DNA of 64,000 nucleotides from Massilia violaceinigra (GTDB lineage Bacteria > Pseudomonadota > Gammaproteobacteria > Burkholderiales > Burkholderiaceae_D). The position numbers and the translations under genes are program-made. Positions 37,001 through 44,404 of the stretch are shown here, piece after piece. Numbering within the stretch: the stretch's first letter is position 1; each line of letters begins with the position of its first letter. The DNA lies in NCBI RefSeq assembly GCF_002752675.1, contig NZ_CP024608.1:4216001-4280000 (forward strand), written 5' to 3'. The notes under the pieces are model-generated. The model had not been told where the DNA came from, searched no databases, and worked only from the letters and a program-made list of their open reading frames with translations.

Positions 37001-37471
37001 CTCGATCCAAATTTGCAGACCCGCGTATTCGATGGAGCAGGGCTGTTTCGCGAATTCATGGATTTCTTCCGCGATTTCAATCGAGAGGCCGGTTTGGCTG
37101 CCGCGAGGGAGGTTGCCGATGAAGCCGACCTGCGCGAGCGTTTCCCGGCGCTGTACGGTGAGTGGCGCCATTACCGGCTGCAGCACGCCTTCCTGTCCGG
37201 CCGCAGTTTTCTGGCCAGGACGCGGACATTGGCATCGCTGGAACCCGAGTTGGCGCTTCTGCTGTCCGCTGATGCGCAGGACGTCGCCGCCCTGCCGCAC
37301 GAACTGTGGGAGCAGGGCATCGTGCGCCAGTTACCGGGCAGCCATGTCGGTTTCCTGCGCCTGCTCGAACCCGATGTGCTGATTCGCCCGACAACGGGTC
37401 AAGAAATAGAACCAGGGTGGGGACAAGGAGCCGCCACCCAATTGCTTGAACAAGGGGAAACACAACTATGA
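31082..37471 (+). CDS. Bimodular NRPS (C remnant)-A-T-C-A-T-TE, terminating synthetase
   Basis: 2129 residues. The first 230 look like the C-terminal half of a condensation domain without HHxxxDG. A1: MTSGSEGKPKG near 423, pocket D-Y-L-F-F-G-V-V-L-K (not recognised). T1: LGGHSL near 803. C: HHILVDE near 990, with Glu after the Asp. A2: YSSGTTGKPKG near 1425, pocket D-G-E-S-C-S-S-I-A-K; the DGE start occurs in Orn/Lys-type codes, but this is weak. T2: SGSSLSA near 1809, an atypical carrier site. TE: GYSLG near 1946 and a later GSHVGF. The C-terminal TE marks this as the chain-releasing protein although it is encoded before the last PKS. It overlaps the next gene by ATGA. Confidence 0.88.
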   Translation: MFMNDPIALNARKQALKDYVRQQSAAEYRGCPFFTVSRQPAGLEQPASLVFALPPALNTRIFTLAAASAMHRQALFSACLKYLAYLHCRETEGVLAWALNVPRNEGTPAGQHLLPALWRFAETDLAQPVKCLFGAELAGWKQVAELTADLPPEAAQGELSPLSKVLVAYSETGDPFDTVAPTDYLLGIGIQARPEGTSLRLHFPGKPVDDGLAALLAERFMLLLQSMVFEPGAALRSMPWLPELEQQRIAALSAPVPAGPLPFQNVAQAIAASLRDRPARPFLECGEHAVTFADLAHYTNRLLNDSAWPQWADMGHCVLIVGLKGVETTLAALACMRIGKPFCLQAHNQPESQLDSVMALHQTRVVLLEADCRDMAGFFQARDCQVIVLPRYDTCLPTEVPTAPAAWLESGEASKPDDTLCVVMTSGSEGKPKGCIASHRALLNLAQEKRALYGSARSRVASMANHAFDYFVLECVEAMMLDITLVLVPEEARIDALKCVHFLSEHQIDQVFVTTVLAEDIMAQGDILSLKQLFFGGESLRSFQKHNYQLFHVYGPSETGVLTTWAPIYHNGQRISIGKPFGGYQCAVVFSGTVELCPIGVAGELLIGGVGVGLGYFNRPDLTAKAFIELDNGSLQGRFYRSGDICSWNVDSELEIQGRRDRQLKVNGFRVELDTIEKCLRELPGIAQAAVIGLTDQRGHAILGALVAADDASLTEQAVRDALVSRMPTYMVPGRIALVAALPLTRNGKLDRRQFKTLLDDTVASEVVPPQGATQHWLAACWARHLELDAATVSVDRSFFALGGHSLRAARMLADLRQALGAEVSLLEFFRHDNIAGLAQLVDSRLADPASAHILSFQSLLTTLPATSPARGPLSAQEARLYAQYRLYPESRAYLLEMDIPLPAGVTDESVTRALEALLSRHDILRTRYRVDHDGDPYAEVLPSVPVGQVLLARDDWQRLRTRAFMLEQGPLLRAYFEGDPADRCLRLQIHHILVDEPATVTLRDEFERLLRQEPLPPVDRGYRHYAAALAEARRLPLWTSAQAFWMAYLEGLEFDPFGHGAVEAGGTMASIDWQLTSDELAGATRLCAMLNLSPAVFFLALWGLVVAREGSSDAFSVSVANAHGARQGLDTIGMFVSLVPCAFRLGQNGQTFDEYVRQLADDQWAVMDKLFFPVEEVFLLLERDPRRFGNNPLLNIAYSYLESRNVETAGQPMGGVEAQGPLSLAVNQGKHACGLALEYQCAAFSAAQIDAIAASYRALLQHVLAQPPANWRVDTWLGAGQAWQPAQRQASYSQIDAILRQNFLTLGNQPAVIDDAGEVTWHEFAALTAAYARRLNTHAIRRALIMGPTGRQMQAFLAACFLTRTTYLALESGTPEARVDEVLRHAGPDLVIDTCRETITPDPLDWQAFASVKRSDDNPIAWILYSSGTTGKPKGICVAAKTVAQYVNSLTERLQLQTGLRVTQQFSPSFDGYLEEVLLAWALKGTSLVADRYSLLDERKARAFLTSRRPDVISAAPALLAAWNRMPNLEPLPKVCISGGDFLAPGDIGQLRQHMQIWNSYGPTETCIAASMVDCSQAAAGTVLPIGSPFAHVAFSVVSPEGRRLRPGQWGELLIYGDFAQHNYLDDPGQTAARFGQDENGPFFRTGDMAMAGRDGLFYLKGRMDDSCKVRGNFIGLGELEGKAGQYPGVMAAGAAVAWAGTAEACLVLALEGEAGNLAGLQQHLARYYTRSHLPSAVFPVERLPRTDTGKLDRPGVVALFHAWRERARPAVEEESLGEDLRTLIACWRQCLDYQGPLTEDSDFFLVSGSSLSAVRLARHIEIRFDVAFSPVDVFRNSTVGGQWTLIEARLRMSGTPPGPVVEERFLSADQPATPKLVLLPPAMGSLQELQALAERWSGRVTTSALTLAPEAAAGLSAPELEAALLEALQRILTADDDRPLWLGGYSLGAEMLAALLERHPSLSKGVDRLIFLDPNLQTRVFDGAGLFREFMDFFRDFNREAGLAAAREVADEADLRERFPALYGEWRHYRLQHAFLSGRSFLARTRTLASLEPELALLLSADAQDVAALPHELWEQGIVRQLPGSHVGFLRLLEPDVLIRPTTGQEIEPGWGQGAATQLLEQGETQL

Positions 37472-40400
37472 GCGCAGTAATCAGAGAAGATCTCGACATC
37501 GCCGTGATCGGCCTCGCTGGCCGCTTTCCTGGCGCCGAAAACTGTCAGGCATTCTGGCGCAATTTGCTGACGGGCGTGGACAGTGTGTCGCGTTTTTCGG
37601 AAGAGGAACTATTGGCGGCCGGCCACGATCCCGACAAGATCCGCAACAAGAATTTCGTACCGGTTAACGGCGTGTTGCAGGGAGCCGAGTATTTCGACGC
37701 CGAGTTCTTCGGTTACAGCCAGGCCGAAGCCGCGGTGATGGACCCACAGACCCGCCTGATGCTGGAGTGCGTATGGCATGCGCTCGAGAACGCGGGAGTC
37801 GATCCCGACCGACGGGGGCGCAACATCGGGCTCTTCCTGGGAGCACGCAGCACGGTGCAGTGGACAATGCAGGCCATGCTGTCCGGGCAGGTCGACAATG
37901 TGGGTGGCTTTCTGGCATCCCAGCTGTCGAACAAGGATGCAATGAGCACGCTGATCTCGTGGAAGCTGGGATTACAGGGGCCGAGCTTCACGATGCAGAC
38001 AGCATGCTCGACCAGTCTCGTGAGCATTCACCAAGCGGTGCAAAGCCTCTTGAACGGTGAATGCGAATTCGCCGTTGCCGGTGGAGTCAGCCTGCTGCTG
38101 CCTCAGCAGAACGGTCATACCTACCAGGACGGCATGCTGTTCTCACGCGACGGCAAGACCCGTGCGTTCGACGCCGAAGCCAGCGGAAGCGTGTTCGGCA
38201 GCGGCCTGGGCGCCGTGGTGTTGCGCCGTGCCGGCGATGCGATTGCCGATGGCGATTCGATCTGGGCCATTCTCAAGAGCTCGGCCATCAACAACGACGG
38301 CGCCCGCAAGGTCGGCTACACCGCACCCAGCGTGAAAGGCCAGGCCGATGTGATTCGCAGCGCACTGGGACTGGCGGAAGTCGAGGCGGCCGACCTCGAT
38401 GTCATCGAATGTCACGGCACCGCTACTGCGCTAGGCGACAGCATCGAGTTCATGGCGCTGCAGGAAGTCTTCAATGCCAACGGCGTTGCCGATGCCGTAA
38501 CGCCTAACCGCTGCGCGCTCGGCGCGGTCAAGGGCAATATTGGCCACCTGGATGCCGCTGCCGGGGTGGCCGGCTTCATCAAGATGGTGATGGCACTGCG
38601 GTACGGCGTGATTCCACCGACCCTTCATTTCCAGCGACCCAATCCACAGCTGGAATTCGAACGATCGCCGTTTTACATCAACACTTGCGCCCAGCCCTGG
38701 ACTGGTCGCGCCGGCAAGCCACGCCAAGGCGGCGTCAGCAGCTTCGGCATCGGTGGCACCAATGCCCATGTCGTGTTGCAGCAATACCTGCCGGCCAACG
38801 AACAGGGGCCGGCAGCAACCAGCGCCGCTCCGGCACTCCGGCTGTTCCCGTTCTCCGCCCGCAACCCGGCGGCGCTAACCCGACTGTTAGAAACGATGGC
38901 GCAGTGGCTGGTGACGCAAGACGTGCTGGACCTGCAAGCCTTGGCGCATACGCTGGCCAGACGGCGTAGCCTTCCCTGCCGCCTGCTGTTGGCGGCCGAT
39001 TCGCGATCGGCCTTGCTGCAGGAAATCAAACGCTATCTGGCACAGGACGAAGGGGGCAATGCGTTGGCGTTTTTGCGCCCGGCATTGGAATCGAGCTCGT
39101 CGGACAAGCTGGAAGCCGTTGCCGGCTGGCTGGGTGGCAAGCAGCGCGACCTGCCTGCCAGCGCGCTCGAAGAGTATGTCGGGCCGCCGCTGATGGACGT
39201 GCCGGCATACCCGTTCGAGCGGGAGGCGCATGGCGCCAGCCATATTTCCGACAAGACGTGGGTGCAGATCGCCAATCTTCTCGCAGCGCCGGAAGAGCGC
39301 AACCGGTCGAACAACGAGGCAGGGCTGTTATTGCCGTTCTGGCGGCCGGTTCGGGTTCCGGCTGCCGCCACAGCATCGGCTGTCCGTGCCGTGCTGCTGG
39401 CCGATTCATCCCTGTCCACGCTGGCCGATGGCCTGGCCGGGCGCCAAGTCGAGACGAGGAGTCTGGACCTGCGGTGCCCGACCGCGCTGCGTTCCGCCTT
39501 GAGCATGCTCACTGCCGATGCGCAGCCGGACCGGCCGCTGGTCGTGGCGCTGGCCTTTCCGGCCGAGGCGTTCCTGCTGGCAGACGATTCGCTGCACCTC
39601 CTGGCCGAGCTGGGCAAGACCTTGGCGATGATCGATTTTTCCGGTTTCGCGTCGACCCATCTCTACCTCCTGGCGCCGCAAAGCCGCATGACCGGAGAGG
39701 CAAGCAGCCAGGCCCGTGCAGTCTTCACCGTGGCGGCACTCAAGGCGCTGGCCCTGGTTGCCCCACAGGAGATCCCCGGCATCCGCTGCGCCTTCCTTGG
39801 TATCGACGACGCCGGTTCGACAATGACGCAAGCCGCTCTTGCCGGTCTGCTGCGCGCACCACTACCGGGACCGCTCAAACTGACCGAGGAAGGCCTGTTC
39901 GTCGAGGACTTCCGCAGCCCTGATGCGGCGGAGAATGAAGTGCTCGACGCCGACCGGTTTGTAGGCAAGACCTTCGTCATTACCGGCGCCGGCGGCCGCA
40001 TGGCCAAGGCAATGGCCCTGGTCTTGGCACGGCGCTTCCAGGCACGGCTGGCGCTCGTCAGTCGCCAGCCGGCCGATTCGCCCGCAATGCAGGAACTGCG
40101 CGACACCTTGCTGGCGGCGGGGGCCGCGGCAGTCGAGGTTTTCCCATTTGGGCTGACTTCGGCAGCAGAGGGGGTGACGCTGTTCGCGGCGATCCGCGAG
40201 CGGCTGGGCGATATCTTCGCCGTGATTCACGCTGCCGGGGTGACCGATGGCGATTCGTTCTCGCCACTGGCCAGCCTCGAAGCCGGTCATTATCAGGCCC
40301 AACTCGGCCCCAAGGCACTGGCTGCCCAGATCCTGGCCCAAGTGTTTGATGAAGTTCCAGTCGAGTATTGCTTTGTCACCTCGTCGATGTCCGCCTTCTT

Positions 40401-42432
40401 CGGTGGCATTGCCCATGCGCCGTACGCGGCGGCCAACCTGTTCTTGGATGGTTGGGGCCAATGCAGGAACCGGCGTCCGGGCGGGACGCGCTGGGTGGTG
40501 GTGAACTGGGAAACCGTGCATTTCGAAGAGCGGCCGCAGGGCGATTCCCACGCCTGGGGGGCCAACGAGGTTGCCTTCACCGGTGTTGCATTTCCCGCCT
40601 TGTTCGAGAAGAGCCTGCGCGAATACGATGGCGAGAGCCAAAAGATTTTCTCGGCGGGCAGATTCGTGGGCCGGCTGTATGCCTGGGGTGGCCGGCGTGC
40701 GCCGGCTGGCGCACGCAGTCAAACGGCAGCCGCCATCAAGCTGAAATCCCGACCGTCGGCCGTGAGCGCTGCCTATCGGGAACCTGGCACCCCAATGCAA
40801 CGCGAGCTTGCCGCTATCTGGAGTGCGATCCTGGGTGTGGACGGCATCGGCGTGGATGACCATTACATGGAGCTTGGCGGCGACAGCCTGAAAACCATCG
40901 TCATGGCGGAGAAAATCTACAAGAAACTAGGCAAGCGCATCGCCATCCAGGCGTTTTTCGCGCAACCGACTATTCGTGAGGTGGAGCGCCAATGCCTGCA
41001 GGCCGAACAGGCGCCTTCCCGCTCGGTTTTGCCCGATATCGATCCCGCCGCGCCCATCGTCGCCAGTTCGGATCAGGAACGCTTGTACATCCACCAGAGC
41101 ACGTTCCGGGATGCCAGCTATAACATGCCGGTGGCTTTCCAGTGTCCTACCAGATACAGTGCGGCTGCCATTGCCGCCGCCATCCGGCAGGTCGCTGACC
41201 GGCATCTGGTCCTGAAGTGCCTGTTCGAACACCAGGATGCGAAGCTCATGATGTTGCCTCAGCCCGATGCCGAGATCGATCTTAGCGTGGCGTTTGCCGC
41301 ATCGACGCAGGCGGAAAACCTTGCCCACCTGGAGCAATTCGCTGCCATGCCGTTCGACCTGCGCACGGCGCTGCCAATCCGCGCCATGCTGCTGGAGTCG
41401 GCCGGGGCCGGGCAACCCCACCAAGTGCTGATCGTCGTCCACCACATCGTTTGCGACGCCGTGTCGCTTAGCATCCTGGCGCACGATTTTCAAAGTCTGC
41501 TCGAAGGCGCTCCGCTGCCGCCGTTGGAGTACAACTTTGCCGCCTACCGGCACCGGCAGCAGGTGTCCGAAAGCGCGAAGCAGGCGCGCAAGGACAAAGC
41601 CTACTGGTTGGCCAACTTGCTGCCGCTGCCCAAGCCACTGGAGCTGCCAATCACGCAAGGCGCGGCCAGCAGCATCGAGGCTGGCAGCCATCGGGGCGTT
41701 ACCGTGGTCCGACCCGTTCCGGCTGCCATGAGCGAGGCGATTCGGCGTCTGTGCGATTCGCAGGGCATTTCTCCCTTTATTTTCTTCCTCGGCGCATTCG
41801 GCGCGCTGATGACCAAGATCGGCCGGACCGATGCCGTGCTCTTCGGCGTTCCAGTCACCGGTCGCAGCCAGCCCGAGGAGCTATCGCTGGTGGGCTATCT
41901 GGTCAACATGCTGGCGATGAAGGTGGAGCCGGACCCCGACTTCCCAACGGCGGATTATTTGCTCGACCTGCAGGCCCAGTGGGAGGAGAGCATGCCTTAC
42001 CAGCGCTGTGCGCTGAACGATCTGCTGGACACGCTGCGCAGCGACCCGTACTGCCAGAACCGGCATGGACGGCATCCGCTGTTCGACGTGGTATTCGGCT
42101 ACCTGCCGTTCAGCCTGAACGGCGCAGCCGAGGCCGCTCGTGACGACGGTTTCTCTCGACTCGAGCTGGCTGCCGATACCGCCAAGTTCGATCTGTTGAT
42201 GGAAGTATCCGAAACGAGCGATAGCTTCGATTGCTTGATCCAGTACCGCGAAGGCCTGTTCAGCAAGGCGGTCATAGCCTCCACATTCGATTACTTCTTC
42301 ATCCTGATCGAAGCAGTGCTGGCCGACCCCGACATCGAGCTTGGTCATCTGCTGCCGAGCTTGAACCCGCAGACCACACAGGCGCCGCCTGTCATGGCCC
42401 TGGAAGATGTGGATAAGGAATTCGATTTTTAA
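37468..42432 (+). CDS. AT-less PKS-NRPS hybrid KS-KR-ACP-C
   Basis: 1654 residues. KS: TACSTS near 180, ECHGTAT near 315, GNIGHLDAAAG. Where an AT should follow there is only about 200 residues of linker with no GHSLG, ending in a post-AT-like VPAYPFERE. KR: TGAGGRM near 840 with SSMS..Y..AN, so it looks active. ACP: LGGDSLKT near 1137. Terminal C: HHIVCDAVS near 1325. The missing AT is most simply supplied by the discrete AT at 10610, which would deliver aminomalonyl. KR would then give a beta-hydroxy, alpha-amino unit. The terminal C would join this to Gly on the A-first protein at 24658. ATG 37468 has AGGGGAAA just upstream. Confidence 0.9.
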   Translation: MSAVIREDLDIAVIGLAGRFPGAENCQAFWRNLLTGVDSVSRFSEEELLAAGHDPDKIRNKNFVPVNGVLQGAEYFDAEFFGYSQAEAAVMDPQTRLMLECVWHALENAGVDPDRRGRNIGLFLGARSTVQWTMQAMLSGQVDNVGGFLASQLSNKDAMSTLISWKLGLQGPSFTMQTACSTSLVSIHQAVQSLLNGECEFAVAGGVSLLLPQQNGHTYQDGMLFSRDGKTRAFDAEASGSVFGSGLGAVVLRRAGDAIADGDSIWAILKSSAINNDGARKVGYTAPSVKGQADVIRSALGLAEVEAADLDVIECHGTATALGDSIEFMALQEVFNANGVADAVTPNRCALGAVKGNIGHLDAAAGVAGFIKMVMALRYGVIPPTLHFQRPNPQLEFERSPFYINTCAQPWTGRAGKPRQGGVSSFGIGGTNAHVVLQQYLPANEQGPAATSAAPALRLFPFSARNPAALTRLLETMAQWLVTQDVLDLQALAHTLARRRSLPCRLLLAADSRSALLQEIKRYLAQDEGGNALAFLRPALESSSSDKLEAVAGWLGGKQRDLPASALEEYVGPPLMDVPAYPFEREAHGASHISDKTWVQIANLLAAPEERNRSNNEAGLLLPFWRPVRVPAAATASAVRAVLLADSSLSTLADGLAGRQVETRSLDLRCPTALRSALSMLTADAQPDRPLVVALAFPAEAFLLADDSLHLLAELGKTLAMIDFSGFASTHLYLLAPQSRMTGEASSQARAVFTVAALKALALVAPQEIPGIRCAFLGIDDAGSTMTQAALAGLLRAPLPGPLKLTEEGLFVEDFRSPDAAENEVLDADRFVGKTFVITGAGGRMAKAMALVLARRFQARLALVSRQPADSPAMQELRDTLLAAGAAAVEVFPFGLTSAAEGVTLFAAIRERLGDIFAVIHAAGVTDGDSFSPLASLEAGHYQAQLGPKALAAQILAQVFDEVPVEYCFVTSSMSAFFGGIAHAPYAAANLFLDGWGQCRNRRPGGTRWVVVNWETVHFEERPQGDSHAWGANEVAFTGVAFPALFEKSLREYDGESQKIFSAGRFVGRLYAWGGRRAPAGARSQTAAAIKLKSRPSAVSAAYREPGTPMQRELAAIWSAILGVDGIGVDDHYMELGGDSLKTIVMAEKIYKKLGKRIAIQAFFAQPTIREVERQCLQAEQAPSRSVLPDIDPAAPIVASSDQERLYIHQSTFRDASYNMPVAFQCPTRYSAAAIAAAIRQVADRHLVLKCLFEHQDAKLMMLPQPDAEIDLSVAFAASTQAENLAHLEQFAAMPFDLRTALPIRAMLLESAGAGQPHQVLIVVHHIVCDAVSLSILAHDFQSLLEGAPLPPLEYNFAAYRHRQQVSESAKQARKDKAYWLANLLPLPKPLELPITQGAASSIEAGSHRGVTVVRPVPAAMSEAIRRLCDSQGISPFIFFLGAFGALMTKIGRTDAVLFGVPVTGRSQPEELSLVGYLVNMLAMKVEPDPDFPTADYLLDLQAQWEESMPYQRCALNDLLDTLRSDPYCQNRHGRHPLFDVVFGYLPFSLNGAAEAARDDGFSRLELAADTAKFDLLMEVSETSDSFDCLIQYREGLFSKAVIASTFDYFFILIEAVLADPDIELGHLLPSLNPQTTQAPPVMALEDVDKEFDF

Positions 42433-42448
42433 TGAGAAAGAATACGCC

Positions 42449-43552
42449 ATGAGTTTCTTGAGCAAGGCTTGGAACGCCCTTGGAGATGGTGCGCTATGGG
42501 CGTTCGAGGAAGTCAGCATCTACCGGCGCAAAAGGAAGCCGGCCCCGCGGATAGGCAAGGCCGAGGCGCTGGCGCGCCTGCGGGCAGCCGATTACGGCGT
42601 TGTCGAGCGTGTGAAGGATATGTCGAGTGCTGATTTTCTCGAGCGCTATCTGATGCAGCAACGACCCGTGATCGTTACCGATGGCCTACGCGACTGGCCA
42701 GCACACCAGCTCTGGAGTTTCGACTACTTCCGACGCGAATTCGGCGGCATGACCGTGCAGCTGCAGGACGCGGGGTTTCGGCCGGGCGCGCAGGCCCGGC
42801 TGGACAGCTACTTGGCCGAGATCGCCGCGCGGTCTCCGGTGGAGCTGGGGCAGTTGAACAAAGACCTGGATTACTTGCGCTATACCTACGACTCGTATGT
42901 CAAGCATTTGCTTTTCACCTGGGGCTTTGGCCATCACGTGAAAACACAGTCATTCAGCTTTGTGGCGTTCCAGCGCATCCGCGAGCACTGGGGCCGACCG
43001 TACTTCCTGCCGGCAGGCGGTTACCGGATCCCTTGGGTACAACTAGGCAGCCTGCGTCCGAACGAACGAATGTGCCAGGACTGGGGGCTGTATTTCTCCG
43101 CGCCGGGAGCCTGCACCCGTCTGCATGCCGACGGCATGCGCAGCAATGCCGTCCTTTGCCAGATTGCGGGCAAGAAGGCCGGGTGGATCTTCTCGCCTTC
43201 GCTCGAAGGCGCGGCAAGAAGCGCGGCTGAAGGCAGCGATGCAGAGGACTTCGCGGGCAGTGGCGCGGACTCGGCAGACCGCATATGGCGGTTCGATCTG
43301 GCGCCAGGGGAAATCCTCCTGATTCCACGTGGGTTGGCTCATGAGGTCCACACCTTGTCACCCAGCATTTCCCTGACCTTCAATTTCGTGACCAATCTGG
43401 AGTTTCAGGACTATTTCCGCTACAAGGCGGAGCGTGGTGCGGGCTGGATTGCCAGCGCGCCGATTTCCGCCGTCTCGGAATTTGCCGAGATCTACCGTGC
43501 CGATCCGAACTCGGTTGTGGCCGATGCCAACAGGGAGGTGCACCTTGCCTGA
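42449..43552 (+). CDS. JmjC/cupin-type Fe(II)/2-oxoglutarate oxygenase
   Basis: A 367-residue protein of the cupin-like JmjC family. The metal site appears as LHADG (His-x-Asp, near residue 224) and the distal His in LAHEVH (near 297), followed by a conserved beta-strand FNF. Such enzymes hydroxylate amino-acid side chains or NRPS-bound residues. Here it likely tailors a residue of the peptide, before or after release; the substrate cannot be read from sequence. ATG 42449 is preceded by GAGAAAG, 16 bp after the PKS stop. Its stop lies inside the thioesterase gene, so the two are coupled. Confidence 0.78.
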   Translation: MSFLSKAWNALGDGALWAFEEVSIYRRKRKPAPRIGKAEALARLRAADYGVVERVKDMSSADFLERYLMQQRPVIVTDGLRDWPAHQLWSFDYFRREFGGMTVQLQDAGFRPGAQARLDSYLAEIAARSPVELGQLNKDLDYLRYTYDSYVKHLLFTWGFGHHVKTQSFSFVAFQRIREHWGRPYFLPAGGYRIPWVQLGSLRPNERMCQDWGLYFSAPGACTRLHADGMRSNAVLCQIAGKKAGWIFSPSLEGAARSAAEGSDAEDFAGSGADSADRIWRFDLAPGEILLIPRGLAHEVHTLSPSISLTFNFVTNLEFQDYFRYKAERGAGWIASAPISAVSEFAEIYRADPNSVVADANREVHLA

Positions 43553-44321
43553 TCCAATTTTGTCCATTGCGCAGAGAAGGCCGGGCGCAGCCGTCCAGCT
43601 ACTCTTTCTGCACCATGCCGGCGGTTCCAGTTATCCCTACCTGCAGATCGGCAACCAGCTGTCGGCGTCGATCGAGCCCTTTTGTCTGGAGCTGGCGGGC
43701 CGCGGATCGCGCCTTCTAGAACCGCTGCAGGCAGACCCGGAGCTGACGCTGTCCGGCATTGTGGCAGCTATCGGTCACCTTGGACTGGGCCGTGACAAGC
43801 CCTTGCTGCTGTTTGGCCATAGTTTGGGTGCCGAGCTGGCTTACCAGCTCGCAGACCGGTTGCAACGCGAATCCCCGCAGATGGTGCTGGGCCTCATCCT
43901 GTCGGCCCGGTCGTTTGTCGGCCCTGACGCTGAGGGCGGCGCGCCTAGCATGCCGATGTCAAATGCTGAGATCCTGCACCTGCTCCAACAGTACGAAGGC
44001 ACGCCAGCCGAGGTGCTGGCCGATGCCGAACTCAGACAGTATGTGATCGGCGTCATGCGCAATGACCTAGCCTTATTGGCGGCGCTTTGCCGCCTGCCCA
44101 AGCCCATCCTGCCGCTTGCCGCACATGTGGTGGGCGGCGACGGCGACAGCCGGGTTCCCGTTTCGCGGCTGGCGGACTGGGAGCGAGTGTTTGCCGCGTT
44201 AGTCACGCAGAGGCTCTTTCCGGGCGGGCATTTTTACCTGTTCTCTAGCCCAGAATTCATCCCTTGGCTCGAGGAACGGGCGCACAAACTTGCCCGGCAG
44301 GAGCCAGTCTTGTCCGGATAG
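43545..44321 (+). CDS. Type II (editing) thioesterase
   Basis: 258 residues, alpha/beta hydrolase fold. FLHHAGG replaces the usual FPYAGG, GHSLG holds the catalytic Ser (near residue 90), and GGHFYL holds the catalytic His near the end. TEII proteins clear wrongly charged or stalled carrier domains; ClbQ is the colibactin counterpart. I chose TTG 43545 because GGGAGGTG lies at 43533-43540, 4 nt upstream of it, and because the family N terminus begins here. Upstream codons of the longer frame overlap the oxygenase and look like out-of-frame coding sequence. A terminator-like hairpin begins at its stop codon. Confidence 0.88.
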   Translation: MPDPILSIAQRRPGAAVQLLFLHHAGGSSYPYLQIGNQLSASIEPFCLELAGRGSRLLEPLQADPELTLSGIVAAIGHLGLGRDKPLLLFGHSLGAELAYQLADRLQRESPQMVLGLILSARSFVGPDAEGGAPSMPMSNAEILHLLQQYEGTPAEVLADAELRQYVIGVMRNDLALLAALCRLPKPILPLAAHVVGGDGDSRVPVSRLADWERVFAALVTQRLFPGGHFYLFSSPEFIPWLEERAHKLARQEPVLSG

Positions 44322-44354
44322 ATGGCCTAAAATTTTACCGGCCATCACTTTTTT
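44321..44354 (+). terminator. Intrinsic terminator at the end of the main operon
   Basis: GATGGCC (44321-44327) pairs with GGCCATC (44340-44346), followed by AC and six T residues (44349-44354). It begins at the thioesterase stop codon. It separates the long biosynthetic operon from the two downstream genes. Confidence 0.7.
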
Positions 44355-44362
44355 ACAGTCCA

Positions 44363-44390
44363 TTTTCTCAAGCAAGTTTTCTCAACCAAG
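44363..44390. repeat. Tandem 14-bp repeat in the acetyltransferase leader
   Basis: TTTTCTCAAGCAAG (44363-44376) is followed directly by TTTTCTCAACCAAG (44377-44390), one mismatch. It sits between the terminator and the acetyltransferase start, where an operator or leader element would lie. No function is shown. Confidence 0.5.
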
Positions 44391-44404
44391 TCGAGTAGAA
44401 ACAC

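Noticed and set aside
43434..43544. A longer thioesterase starting at 43434
   Set aside because: The extra residues lie inside the oxygenase gene in another frame and have no thioesterase character; TTG 43545 has a strong ribosome binding site.
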